This document shows, piece by piece, positions 10,601 through 18,850 of a DNA stretch of 64,000 bases. Within the stretch, counting starts at the first letter, position 1. Each line of letters opens with the position of its first letter. Below the pieces are notes generated by a model. The model was not told the origin of the DNA and made no database searches. It worked only from the letters and a program-made list of their open reading frames with translations. Source of the stretch: Sporisorium sorghi (taxonomy: Eukaryota > Basidiomycota > Ustilaginomycetes > Ustilaginales > Ustilaginaceae); contig JALCCG010000111.1 in NCBI GenBank assembly GCA_023212695.1, positions 1-64,000 of the forward strand, in the 5' to 3' direction. A program made the position numbers and the translations under genes.

Positions 10601-12376
10601 CTCGAGGGCTGGATGGCCGTGTTGCGACCGATCATCCAGTCGAACGACCTCGGTCACCCGCTGTGCGGCCATCTGCGAGACGGTACCTGGGCTCTCGACT
10701 ATGTGCACAAGAGGCTGGTCAAGCAGCTCAACGTGCTGCCCCGACTGGCCGAACCGGCCAAGTGGCTCGCTCAGCGCTTCGACCTCATCAAGGACACTGC
10801 GCCCAACTTCATGCGTCCCAAGTACTTTGCCTTGGTGATCAAGGCGGCCTACGACGCTGCGGTTCGCAAGGCCCTTTCTCGCATGTCTCCCATCGTCAAG
10901 GATGGCCACGACTTTATCAAAGCACTGGCTCTCTGTGCGGTGCAGATGAATGGTTTGGTCAAGTCCGCTTCGTTGTGGCCAGACAAGCAGGTGGCCTCGA
11001 TGGCTGCTGGTCTGCCTTTCTTCGCAGCGTCGTGGGCCAGACTATGGGGTCGCGACGTCTTCATCTCTCTTCGTGGTCTCTACCTGGTTACCGGCATGTT
11101 TGAAGCAGCTCGAGCACACATTTTCGCCTTCGGGTCCACGCTCAAGCACGGCATGATCCCCAATCTGCTCGACTCTGGCAAGACCCCGCGATACAACTGC
11201 CGAGACGGTCCTTGGTTCTTTGCGCAGAACGTGCAGGACTACACCAAGATGGTGCCCAACGGCGAAGCGATCTTGACCGAGAAGGTTGCTCGACGTTTCC
11301 CGCTCAACGACGAGTGGGTTCCGTGGGACGACCCCAAGGCCTTCGCCCACAAGAGCACCGTCGCTGAGCTCATCCAGGAGATCCTTCAACGCCATGCGTC
11401 TGGTATCCACTTCCGAGAATACAACGCTGGCCCAGCCATCGACAATGACATGCACACAGAGGGCTTCAACATTGATGTCGACGTCGACTGGGAGAGCGGT
11501 ATCATTTTTGGTGGTAACGAGCACAACTGTGGAACTTGGCAGGACAAGAACGGGTCTTCATCCAAGGCCGGCAACAAGGGTGTTCCCGGGTCGCCTCGTA
11601 ACGGAGCTGCGATCGAAATCATCGCGCTCCTCAAGAGCACCCTGACCTGGGTTGCCAAGCTCGAGAAGAAGGGCGTGTGGAAGGAAGGCAAGGGTGTCGA
11701 GGCCACCATCAAGGGCCAAAAGACCCTCGTGACCTACACGCAATGGGCCGATCTCCTGCAAAAGTCGTTTGAGCGGGCCTACTACATCCCACTGGAGGCT
11801 AGCGAGGACAGCTCGTACGACCTTGACCCCAAGCTCGTCAACCGTCGAGGTATCTACAAGGACGTGTACGGTTCCTCGAAAGGTCGCGAGTGGGCCGACT
11901 ACCAGTTCCGCTCCAACTTCCCCATCGCCATGTGCGTTGCCCCGGAGCTGTTCGAGCCTGAGCACGCCAGGAACGCGCTCAACAAGGCTCGCGAGGTTCT
12001 GGTCGGACCTCTCGGAATGAAGACGCTCGATCCTTCCGACTGGAACTACCGTCCCAACTACAACCAGCTCGACACGGACGATCCCGCCACGTCGTGCGGG
12101 TGGAATTATCACAACGGCCCTGAATGGGTGTGGCTGCGCGGCTACTATCTGCGCGCTGTAGCCATCTTTGGCGAAAAGGCGGGCGTCCAGCGTCCGGTGC
12201 TCAACCATCGCATCAACAGAATGATGCTCGAGCACCGAAAGCATATTCGCTCGTCGCCGTGGGCAGGTCTGCCCGAGCTGACCAATGCCGACGGAGCCCA
12301 CTGCTCGGATTCGTGCGCTACCCAGGCGTGGAGTGCTGCGGCGCTGCTCGATGCGCTCGAGGAGATGGCCAAGTGA
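7661..12376 (+). CDS. GDB1: glycogen debranching enzyme (4-alpha-glucanotransferase / amylo-1,6-glucosidase)
   Basis: The bifunctional cytosolic enzyme moves maltosyl or maltotriosyl units off glycogen branch stubs and then hydrolyses the remaining alpha-1,6-linked glucose, allowing phosphorylase to continue. The 1,571-aa product from the ATG at 7661 matches the usual eukaryotic length of about 1,530-1,570. An N-terminal beta-rich domain precedes a GH13-type transferase domain containing VRIDNCHSTP, whose Asp near residue 595 is the likely nucleophile, and HDNETPTMKRT. The C-terminal glucosidase domain has WGRDVFISLRG near residue 1128 and PRYNCRDGPWFF near 1175. The upstream ATG at 7343 would add 106 residues of low-complexity sequence and is less likely. 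It is a single exon; the divergent side of its promoter is the transposon block. Confidence 0.95.
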   Translation: MSPAKVTTNGHAKAGHAEPVKVFELVLEQDGSPNDQRSYVRLPAPVQPYVLRFSIEAGSTASSDAYLWTNYSNKRDTFERTSFEKTAFASSASSANRVDLLIKSAGVFEFYVEYTTDQDEQPDADLFEAKEHAPARKRGKSGYFNIDPILQVAVRKPILGENGKPLSSKEGGGAVTTKSDFLALDAIVLQTLISKWAGPISEWGVHLDSARDVGYNMIHFPPLNVRGASNSPYSIGDQHDFSYDLYPKQLQGASQKAERVKQLKTVLQDMKSKHGILSMSDVVWNHTAHNSEWLNDHPDAAYSPANSPHLQPADELEKALFELNNHLQHYGIPDELKSDADVAKLIDAVKQHAVSPLNLWQYYVIDVKAAKESFQAALSSGKSQSSSKAAAQSTSAALKDAAAKIRKSAVQNEMTLAGRFATTIDAQEAVRIFQSDLGLSDVDESVSFFAKIVDEVNASYYATYDDDVKAILSNLEGRLKFTRLDPNGPQLGKISSKSPFFEPYFTRLDPKHPSNAGRDPKELSLANNGWIWAANPLEDFASNQSRVYLRRELIVWGDCVKLRYGSGPKDSPYLWQHMEEYTKLLAANFDAVRIDNCHSTPIQVGEHFLDVARRVNPNLYVCAELFTGSAEMDVHFVSRLGINSLIREMENGHDPKEQSRLLYRFGVNKPIGSMDGACLSTASKISLPEANLKDADCLVEQLSGSSPHALFMDVTHDNETPTMKRTTEDAITMGALVAFSWSAIGSTKGFDDLYPKTLDVVQESRRYRPISNPEESGIGAIKRVVNHLHVEMVRNGYSEGHVHQENDYLVMHRVHPQTHRGLVCVAHTAFHKGSKDRGQAGPFKFDRTRVRYILGKSLEVTSTEAANDAKYLDGLPSKLVDLAEPEVRVTEDGGRLRCSEIVVPDFFPPGSVMLFTTELEDIDHDIDSQCLSGADEAMANLDLVDLNAVLYRADGEEKDVTEGNDGVYTIPGCGPLVYCGLEGWMAVLRPIIQSNDLGHPLCGHLRDGTWALDYVHKRLVKQLNVLPRLAEPAKWLAQRFDLIKDTAPNFMRPKYFALVIKAAYDAAVRKALSRMSPIVKDGHDFIKALALCAVQMNGLVKSASLWPDKQVASMAAGLPFFAASWARLWGRDVFISLRGLYLVTGMFEAARAHIFAFGSTLKHGMIPNLLDSGKTPRYNCRDGPWFFAQNVQDYTKMVPNGEAILTEKVARRFPLNDEWVPWDDPKAFAHKSTVAELIQEILQRHASGIHFREYNAGPAIDNDMHTEGFNIDVDVDWESGIIFGGNEHNCGTWQDKNGSSSKAGNKGVPGSPRNGAAIEIIALLKSTLTWVAKLEKKGVWKEGKGVEATIKGQKTLVTYTQWADLLQKSFERAYYIPLEASEDSSYDLDPKLVNRRGIYKDVYGSSKGREWADYQFRSNFPIAMCVAPELFEPEHARNALNKAREVLVGPLGMKTLDPSDWNYRPNYNQLDTDDPATSCGWNYHNGPEWVWLRGYYLRAVAIFGEKAGVQRPVLNHRINRMMLEHRKHIRSSPWAGLPELTNADGAHCSDSCATQAWSAAALLDALEEMAK

Positions 12377-12643
12377 GAAAAGAAAAAGAAGTCACACATC
12401 AGTCGGTTTCATGTCCAGATTCAGAACCTTTTGTTTGCCTTGGAATTGCAATTGCGTCGTTAGAAACGATCAAAGTCAGATCACTGTGTGGAAAAGCATC
12501 TCGAACTGTCAGAGCCCACGTGAGGGAAGAGGTGTGTCATTCTCACACACAAGTCGATTGCGCCATGAATCAGAAAGTCCGATTGCGAAGGACTCTGCTG
12601 ATGATGTTGTTGATTGTGTCCTGTTTTTGAAGTGTGGCCAGAA

Positions 12644-14228
12644 TCACGCCTGAGAGGATTGGTCTGCCGAGACAACGAATTCATCGAGGACGTCCATGAG
12701 AGCAGCTGCGTTGTTTGGGTTGCTGAGCTGTTGGGTCGTCGACATGGTCGCGGCGGCGAAAAGGGTAAGCGAGTCGGTGTCAGTGTCGATTGATCGATTT
12801 GCAAGACTGCGGCGTTCGAAGCGCAAGACAACATACCTTTATGGCGTAGTGGACGGGCTTGGTGTCTTCCAAGGCGACGATGCGGACGAATTTTTCTTGA
12901 AGCTCACACTTCATACCCTTGAAGAGCGGCACGTTGAGGATGACCCTGAGAATGCCATCGGCTCTCATGACGAGACGAGCGGGGCGTTTGTCGGACGAGC
13001 GCTTGGGGACATTGACGCGGAGAGTGCCGGTGCCACGCTCTTTCCAGGATTGATCTGGAGCCATGGTGTAGAGCTTTGCGCGGATGCTGTGGATACTTTC
13101 CTCGTTTTCCTCGCCGGTTTTTGCTGTTTTTAGAGGGAGAAGGGTCAGTGAATGGTTGAATGTATGAGAAGAAAGATAGGGACAAGACTTACTTTCGGTT
13201 TCGGGTGCTTCGAGCAAAGGCTTGTCCTTGGTCTCCGAGGCGGCGGAACTGTCGTCATTCTGGCTGAGGAGCTTCTGAGTGAAGCTGGCCTTGTCGTCGT
13301 CATTTGATTGTGGTCTTTCGGCTTGCTTGTCAGATGCAGCGGGAGAATCAGCTTTTGGCTTTGCTAGCGGACTGGCGCCGGCAAAGGCACCGAAACCGAA
13401 TGAGGAGCCTTTCACGATGGGTTTTGAAGGTGGCGCTGCAGAAGCGGTGGCGGCGAGTGGAGATGCGGAACCATTCTCGTCGTGATGAACGCCGATGCTG
13501 GAACCGAGGCTGCTGGGCTTGATGCCCGAGCTTTTGGCGGCGAAAGCCGAGAAACCGGTTTTGATGGGGGTGGCAGAGGAGGAACCTGATGAGGAAGGGA
13601 CCGAGCTGAAGGGGGAAGATTTGGAGCTGAAAGAAGAAAAGGTTGGCTGTGTGCGAGCGGGTGGGTCTTGGGCCGCTTTTGCTGCTTGTGGTTCCGCACT
13701 TTTGTCTGCAGCGGGATCAGCAGCGGGCTGTGGTTCGGACTCGGTTGTGGATGCAGACTCGGGAATCGCTTCTGAGGCAGCGTCTTTGTTGCTCTCCGCA
13801 ACGGGAGCTGCTGCATCGGCGGCATTGGAAGCCTGGTCCGCCGACTTGAGCTCGAGCTCTTTGGTGCTCAGCTCGTCGACCTTTTTGCGGATGTGGCCCA
13901 CTTTGTCGGTTTCAACGGGATGGCTTTGCGCGTCGTCATCGTCCTCTTCCTGCAACGAGTCCTCGAGGCGGTTCTTTTTGGCGGGGATAGCTTCAGTCGC
14001 TTTAGAAGGGGTCAGCTGGGAGGGCTCGAGACTGCCTTCGCGCTCCCTCTTTCGACGCGAAGTGGTATCCTCTGCGGATGATTGAGCTGGTTTGGTCGCA
14101 GCGGAGGTGGGGGAACCAGGCTGCGGGGAGGACGACGGGTGGCGAGGCGAGGAGGTGGACTGTGAGTCACGAGGCTGATCGACCTGTGCGACAGAAGCTT
14201 GCTCGACGTTTGGATTGGTGTCCGACAT
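12644..14228 (-). CDS. RanBP3/Yrb2-like Ran-binding protein, three exons
   Basis: The model joins 13193-14228, 12837-13123 and 12644-12727 on the minus strand. Introns are 13124-13192 (69 nt, GTAAGT...CAG, in frame) and 12728-12836 (109 nt, GTATGT...CAG). The product has 468 residues. The last about 120 residues form a Ran-binding domain of PH-like fold (IRAKLYTM, WKERGTGTLRV, ARLVMRADG, ALMDVLDEF). The long N-terminal part is acidic and Ser/Ala-rich, with a basic stretch (KKNRLEDS) and phenylalanine-spaced SFGFGAFAG and FSAFAAKSS motifs. Ran-binding domains bind RanGTP. The layout fits Yrb2/Hba1/RanBP3, a nuclear cofactor of Crm1-dependent export, better than cytosolic RanBP1. A Nup50/Nup2-like role is the main alternative. 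Confidence 0.8.
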
Positions 14229-14854
14229 GGCGAGCGAGCAGAGTAAGATCAAGCTTGATCGTTATCGTTGACGGAGAAGGGTGTGATGATGATGTTGCGA
14301 ACGAAAGAGGAGATTGCGGGATCAAAAGTCTAGCGCTGAGCTAGAAGAGAAAAAGGACCCGCAGACGCAAGAAAGTGGCCGACAAGGGTGAGCCGATGGT
14401 GGTTGTGTGCGTCAAAGGAAGAGCAAAGTGACAAGGCATGCATGCAAAGTGGTGCACTGAGAAAGTGTTGTTTTGTCGAGCAGAACGCGCCTTTTTCCCT
14501 CCACTCCTGTTCGGCTCCGAACGCAGCCTCAAGAGGGGAAATTTCCGATTCTGTTGAATTTCGAGTGAGGGCACACAGCAGCAGCACATTCTGAGCAAGC
14601 TCTGCCTCTTGGCGCGTGCGTCGAAAGAAGCTCAGAACTCAAGACTGCGCCGCCCCTATGCACTGCAGCAGCTCATTCAACTAGTCAGCCTGGTATTATT
14701 GATTCATCGATTGTGACCTTCACCATCCTCTCCTCATATCACAGTGCTCAGCCGATAAAGTCAGATTGCCCTCGACTCACACCGCTTCAGCGCATCATAC
14801 GACCAGAGACACATCGGAAACCAACAAGTGGCTCGGGCCCATATCAAAGCCATC
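14229..14854. promoter_or_regulatory. divergent promoter between the Ran-binding protein and V-ATPase E genes
   Basis: This 626-base region separates two divergent starts and holds no supported gene. Short overlapping frames at 14330-14598 do not resemble any family. No unambiguous TATA box was seen. Confidence 0.5.
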
Positions 14855-15790
14855 ATGTCGAGCCGACCCATGAACGATGACGAGGTTCTCTCCGAGATGA
14901 AGAAGATGGTGCGTTTCCCACACATCGAAACCTGACTCGTTCTCGAGTCTGGCTCGTAACTGACATTCGTACTGTTATATAACCACAGGTGGCCTTCATC
15001 AAACAAGAGGCTGTCGAGAAGGCTCGCGAGATTCAGATCAAGGCCGACGAAGAGTTTGCCATCGAAAAGGCCAAGATCGTTCGTCAGGAAGCCATTAACA
15101 TCGACTCGCAATACGACAAGAAGATCAAACAGGCCGAGGTGGCTCAGAAGATGTAAGTCATGGTATCAACTGGCCCAAAAGAGGGATTGACTGCTGAAAC
15201 GCTCCTCTTGGCTTGCATTCGCACAACACAGCGCCCAGTCCAATCAGACCAACAAGTCGCGATTGAAGATCCTCCAGACTCGCGAACAGCACCTTCAGTC
15301 ACTCTTTGATGCTGCCCGCGAAAAGCTCAACGGCATTGCCAAGGACCAGGAAAAGTACAAGAAGCTCTTGGGCGACCTCATTCTTCAGGGCTTGCTTCAA
15401 CTCATGGAGCCCAAGGTGACCGTCACGGTCAAGTCGAGCGACGTGCAGCTCGCACAAGACGCAGCCAAGCAGGCCGAGAAGGATTTCAAGGAAAAGTCGG
15501 GCAAGTCGACCAGCGTCACGGTCCAGGAAGGTCTCAACAAGGACAGCGCCGGTGGCGTGGTCCTCGCGGGTCACGGCGGAAAGATCACGATTAACAACAC
15601 GCTCGATGAGCGCCTTCGTCTGCTCGAAGACCGCATGCTCCCCGAAATCCGTCTGGATCTGTTCGGGCCCAACCAGAACCGAAAGTGAGTAGCATTCACG
15701 CGTGTAGCCTCAACGTGAAATCATGCGCAGCTCATACTGACCTTGCTTTTGCAACCAACTTGATCCACTCGAAACAGGTTCAACACTTAG
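14855..15790 (+). CDS. VMA4: V-type ATPase subunit E, four exons
   Basis: Exons are 14855-14908, 14989-15152, 15232-15684 and 15778-15790, which sum to 684 bases and 227 residues, the normal size of this subunit. Subunit E forms part of the peripheral stalk linking the V1 ATPase head to the membrane sector of the vacuolar proton pump. The N-terminal half is a charged helix (FIKQEAVEKAREIQIKADEEF); the C-terminal half has the family signature LDERLRLLEDRMLPEIRLDLFGPN. The unspliced frame ends RK-stop at 15688, but yeast-type subunits end RKFxx. Splicing to the 13-base last exon restores RKFNT-stop, so the tiny terminal exon is real with good confidence. All three introns have GT...AG ends. Confidence 0.93.
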
Positions 15791-16164
15791 ACATGTCCGC
15801 GTCTGCTCTCGACCTTCACGCGCGCCACTCTCCGGTGCAGCTCTTTCTTTCTCTGTCTTCGTTCTCACGCCCATGCAACATGGATATCCTGCTCTCATCG
15901 TGTGTGTCTGAAACGAATCCCTTGACTCAAAGCGTTTCTTTCGCTCCAAACGTACACCCATGAGCAATAAGCAAAAGCAGCACAAGCGAAGGGGCAGTAG
16001 GAAAGATAAGCTTGGCTTGCGCGACGGCAACAGCAACAGAAACCTAAATGTACAAAAGGGGGCGGGATGGGAGGCCAGTCGCACACAGAATGCGTGGTGT
16101 AGGCCACTTTTGAGGGAGGGGAATGGGGACGAAGGAGAGGAGGAGGAGCAGGTGGCCGAGACAA
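15791..16164. other. convergent intergenic region, no gene seen
   Basis: This is the shared 3' region of V-ATPase subunit E and eIF3g. Short frames on both strands have no family resemblance. No RNA gene was recognised. Confidence 0.5.
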
Positions 16165-17091
16165 TCAAGGACGCTCACCACGGGGCAGCGACCACTGGCA
16201 GCTGAGAATGAGGTTGTCGTAACCCCTGCCGTCGACCTTTTGCCTTGCACGGTCGGCGTCCTCCCTGTTCTCGAAGCTGACAAATGCATAACCCTTGCAG
16301 ATACCAGTCTCGCGGTCACGACCGACGTAGACACGTACAACACGGCCAAAGTGCATGAACAATTCCCTGAGGTCGTCGTCGTCGGCGTCCTCGCTGAGGT
16401 TGGTGACACGCAGCGTGGGCAGGTCGTCTCTGGACATGCCGCCGAGGCCGCCCATCTTCTCGCCGGGTCCCTTTGCGCCGCCACGCATGCTGGGTGGGAC
16501 GTACTTGCCGCCTGCGCTCGCAGCCACGGCAGGATTGGTGGGGTCCATAGCGGCGAGAGGGGTCATGGAACCTTCGCCAGCCTCGGGAGTATCTGCACCG
16601 GCACCAGGGATGGCCTCGAGCGTGTCCTTGTAGGGACATTTTGTAGTGAAGTGGTCACCCTTGCAAAGACGGCAGACGATGCGCTTGTTGGCGAGCTGCT
16701 GTCGCATCTTGTCCATGTCGTCCACCTCGGGCTCGGCGGTCTTGTTGCCGGCGGACATCTTGAGAACGACGTTCTCACCAATGGTGGTGGTGGCCGAGTG
16801 AGGACCGGCGGCCTTGCCCTTCTCCTGACCGAACTTTGTCCAGGTCTTGCGTTCTGCGACTTCGTGGTTGACCTTGGTCTTGACCAGGGTCCTCTTGACT
16901 CTGCGGGTGATCTTGATCTTCTTGCCGTCTGGGTTGGTGCGGTACTCGATGACGACCTTGACACCGTTACCCTCGTCGCGCTCCTCGATGCGGGGAGCGT
17001 CGCCGTCGACGGGCTCGTCGAACTCGTCTGCCCAGTTCATGGGCTTGCCGCCAGCAGGCTGGCTAGTGGAAGGTGCCGCAACAGGAGCCAT
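16165..17091 (-). CDS. TIF35: translation initiation factor eIF3 subunit g
   Basis: This is a cytoplasmic RNA-binding subunit of eIF3, which helps recruit the 40S ribosome and supports scanning and reinitiation. The 308-aa product has the usual layout: an N-terminal segment that in the family contacts eIF3i (MNWADEFDE, VIEYRTNPDGKKIKITRRVKR), a CCHC zinc knuckle (Cys140, Cys143, His147, Cys152) and a C-terminal RRM at about residues 226-303. RNP motifs are LRVTNLSED (RNP2) and GICKGYAFVSF (RNP1). The start ATG at 17091 is the first in frame and matches the family N-terminus. Single exon. Confidence 0.95.
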   Translation of the reverse strand: MAPVAAPSTSQPAGGKPMNWADEFDEPVDGDAPRIEERDEGNGVKVVIEYRTNPDGKKIKITRRVKRTLVKTKVNHEVAERKTWTKFGQEKGKAAGPHSATTTIGENVVLKMSAGNKTAEPEVDDMDKMRQQLANKRIVCRLCKGDHFTTKCPYKDTLEAIPGAGADTPEAGEGSMTPLAAMDPTNPAVAASAGGKYVPPSMRGGAKGPGEKMGGLGGMSRDDLPTLRVTNLSEDADDDDLRELFMHFGRVVRVYVGRDRETGICKGYAFVSFENREDADRARQKVDGRGYDNLILSCQWSLPRGERP

Positions 17092-17806
17092 GGTGGGCGT
17101 TGTATGAGATTGTGTGGTACGGAAGAGGTCGAGTCGATTCGTCTCGGTGCTGGATCGATCCTGAGATGCTTCGATGCTGTGTCGGTCTAAGTATCAATGC
17201 ACGAATGATGATGCTAGAGAGACCGGATATAAGTGTCTCGACGATTGATGGTGGAAAGGTCGAATGAAGGCTTGAAAGGGCTCAGTTTGAACTGCAGCTG
17301 AGCTTCGCAGAGAGGCGTTTCAAGCTGTCGTTCGAGGCTGCAAAGAGAGAGAGCGGGCGCGCCAGTCAGAGCGGAATCGAAGCGTGCGAATAAAAAATCG
17401 CGCGTAACGTGTGCAGTTGCAATTTTTTCCAGTTTCTTCTCACAGAGCCCTCCCGTACGAAAAGCTCATTCTGTGCAGATTCAGCCAGAAGAAAAGTGGG
17501 TCTTGTGAGTCGGTCCCGAATTGGCTAAGAAGAAAAGATCAAAAAAGTCAAAGAAATGCCAACATCAACTCGACTCGATTGAGCAACCTCTTCCGATCTC
17601 GACCACCTATCCTCCATCTCCTTCCTCTCTCGACATTCGACCCAAGCAGTTGAGGCTGTTGCACACATCCAATCATCCAAAAGGCTGGTCGCTAGTGCCT
17701 GCATTGCTCATCGACGAGATCTGCTGGCCCCCCCCCCCCTCGATCCGATCCGGTCGGAGCAAGCAAGGACAGCTTATTACCCACCATCCAAATCCAGCAT
17801 CCCGTC
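17092..17806. promoter_or_regulatory. divergent promoter between eIF3g and mL57 genes
   Basis: This 715-base region lies between divergent starts. It contains a poly-C run near 17731-17742 and pyrimidine-rich DNA just upstream of the mL57 start. No gene or RNA was recognised. Confidence 0.5.
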
Positions 17807-18664
17807 ATGGCATCTCGTCGTGTACAAGCGTCGCTCCGAGAAGTGGCGCGCAGCTCTCGCAGCGCTGCTCATGCCGGCAGCAGCTCTTCGAGCCGTATCG
17901 CTGTAGCCTCCGTGGCTAGTGCTCCATCGTCAAGTTGGTCCTCGCAAGCACGAGCATTTGCTTCGGCCGCAACTAGCACAGCGTCGTCCTCGTCTTCCTC
18001 CGCAGCATCACCATCAGCTGCTTCGCCAAGAGGCACCAACTTCCGCCAGTCTCCTTCTCCTGCGCTCGGTACCAACGTCACTGGCGAGAAGGTGATTTCG
18101 CATTTTGCTTCGGCGCCATTCTCGTCGTCATCTTCAGATCTGCTCGGTTCGAATGCAGAGCTTGCACTGCGCGCTGTCACACACGAGTCGTACCTCAATG
18201 CGCGCGAGGGGCACAACCGAAGGCTAGCTTTTGTCGGTCGTCGAACGCTCAAGCTCTTCACCACGCTGTTCCTGCACTCGCGCTTGCAGACCACGTCGAA
18301 AGGAAACGCGGCACACGACTACATCAATCGTTTGCTCGAATCGCCCACTGCGGTCGACACGATCTTGTCGACACATAGGCTGGGGGACCAGATCGGCAAG
18401 GGACTCGGTCTGGAAAAGGTGATGCGATGGACGCCGGCAGTGACGGATGGGCAGCTGGGACCCAAGGAGACGGGACTGTACAAGGTTCGAGGTGTCGCCG
18501 TCGAGGCGTTGGTGGGCGCCATTTACCACCAAAAGGGCGCGTCTGAAGCTTCGAAGTTCTTCCAGAGCTGGATTTTGCCTTCGCTGCTGCAAGACGGCTT
18601 CCCCGGTCCTGTTCCCGAAGAGCTCACGCAGGGCATCGCAGTGCCAGCTGCTGCTCAGTCATGA
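17807..18664 (+). CDS. MRPL15: mitochondrial large-subunit ribosomal protein mL57 (RNase III fold)
   Basis: The 285-aa protein starts with an Arg/Ser/Ala-rich, acid-poor leader typical of mitochondrial import. An RNase III-like domain follows (LALRAVTHESYLN at about residue 118, then NRRLAFVGRRTLKLF, and VRGVAVEALVGAIYHQKG near 230). In active RNase III the signature reads NERLEFLGDAVL; here the acidic catalytic residues are replaced (GRRT instead of GDAV). That is known for the non-catalytic mitoribosomal protein mL57/YmL15. The role is therefore structural, in the fungal mitochondrial large subunit. Single exon. A catalytically active mitochondrial RNase III is unlikely given the lost acids. 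Confidence 0.8.
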   Translation: MASRRVQASLREVARSSRSAAHAGSSSSSRIAVASVASAPSSSWSSQARAFASAATSTASSSSSSAASPSAASPRGTNFRQSPSPALGTNVTGEKVISHFASAPFSSSSSDLLGSNAELALRAVTHESYLNAREGHNRRLAFVGRRTLKLFTTLFLHSRLQTTSKGNAAHDYINRLLESPTAVDTILSTHRLGDQIGKGLGLEKVMRWTPAVTDGQLGPKETGLYKVRGVAVEALVGAIYHQKGASEASKFFQSWILPSLLQDGFPGPVPEELTQGIAVPAAAQS

Positions 18665-18850
18665 AGCAATCTACGCACACTCCTCTCACCCACTCGGACG
18701 CACGGCTCTGTCGCCGATCCCAAAAAAAAGCATTGCGCATGTTTTTTGACGCAACAATGTACTTCTATGCAGAATCACAACACTCAGCCAAACATACCGG
18801 TCACGCAGAACACAGGATCGAAGCATCGGATGAGCCGAAGAAAGCAAGTT

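Noticed and set aside
16123..17190. 355-codon open frame on the plus strand
   Set aside because: Antisense to eIF3g; it has no domain and starts inside the eIF3g 3' region.
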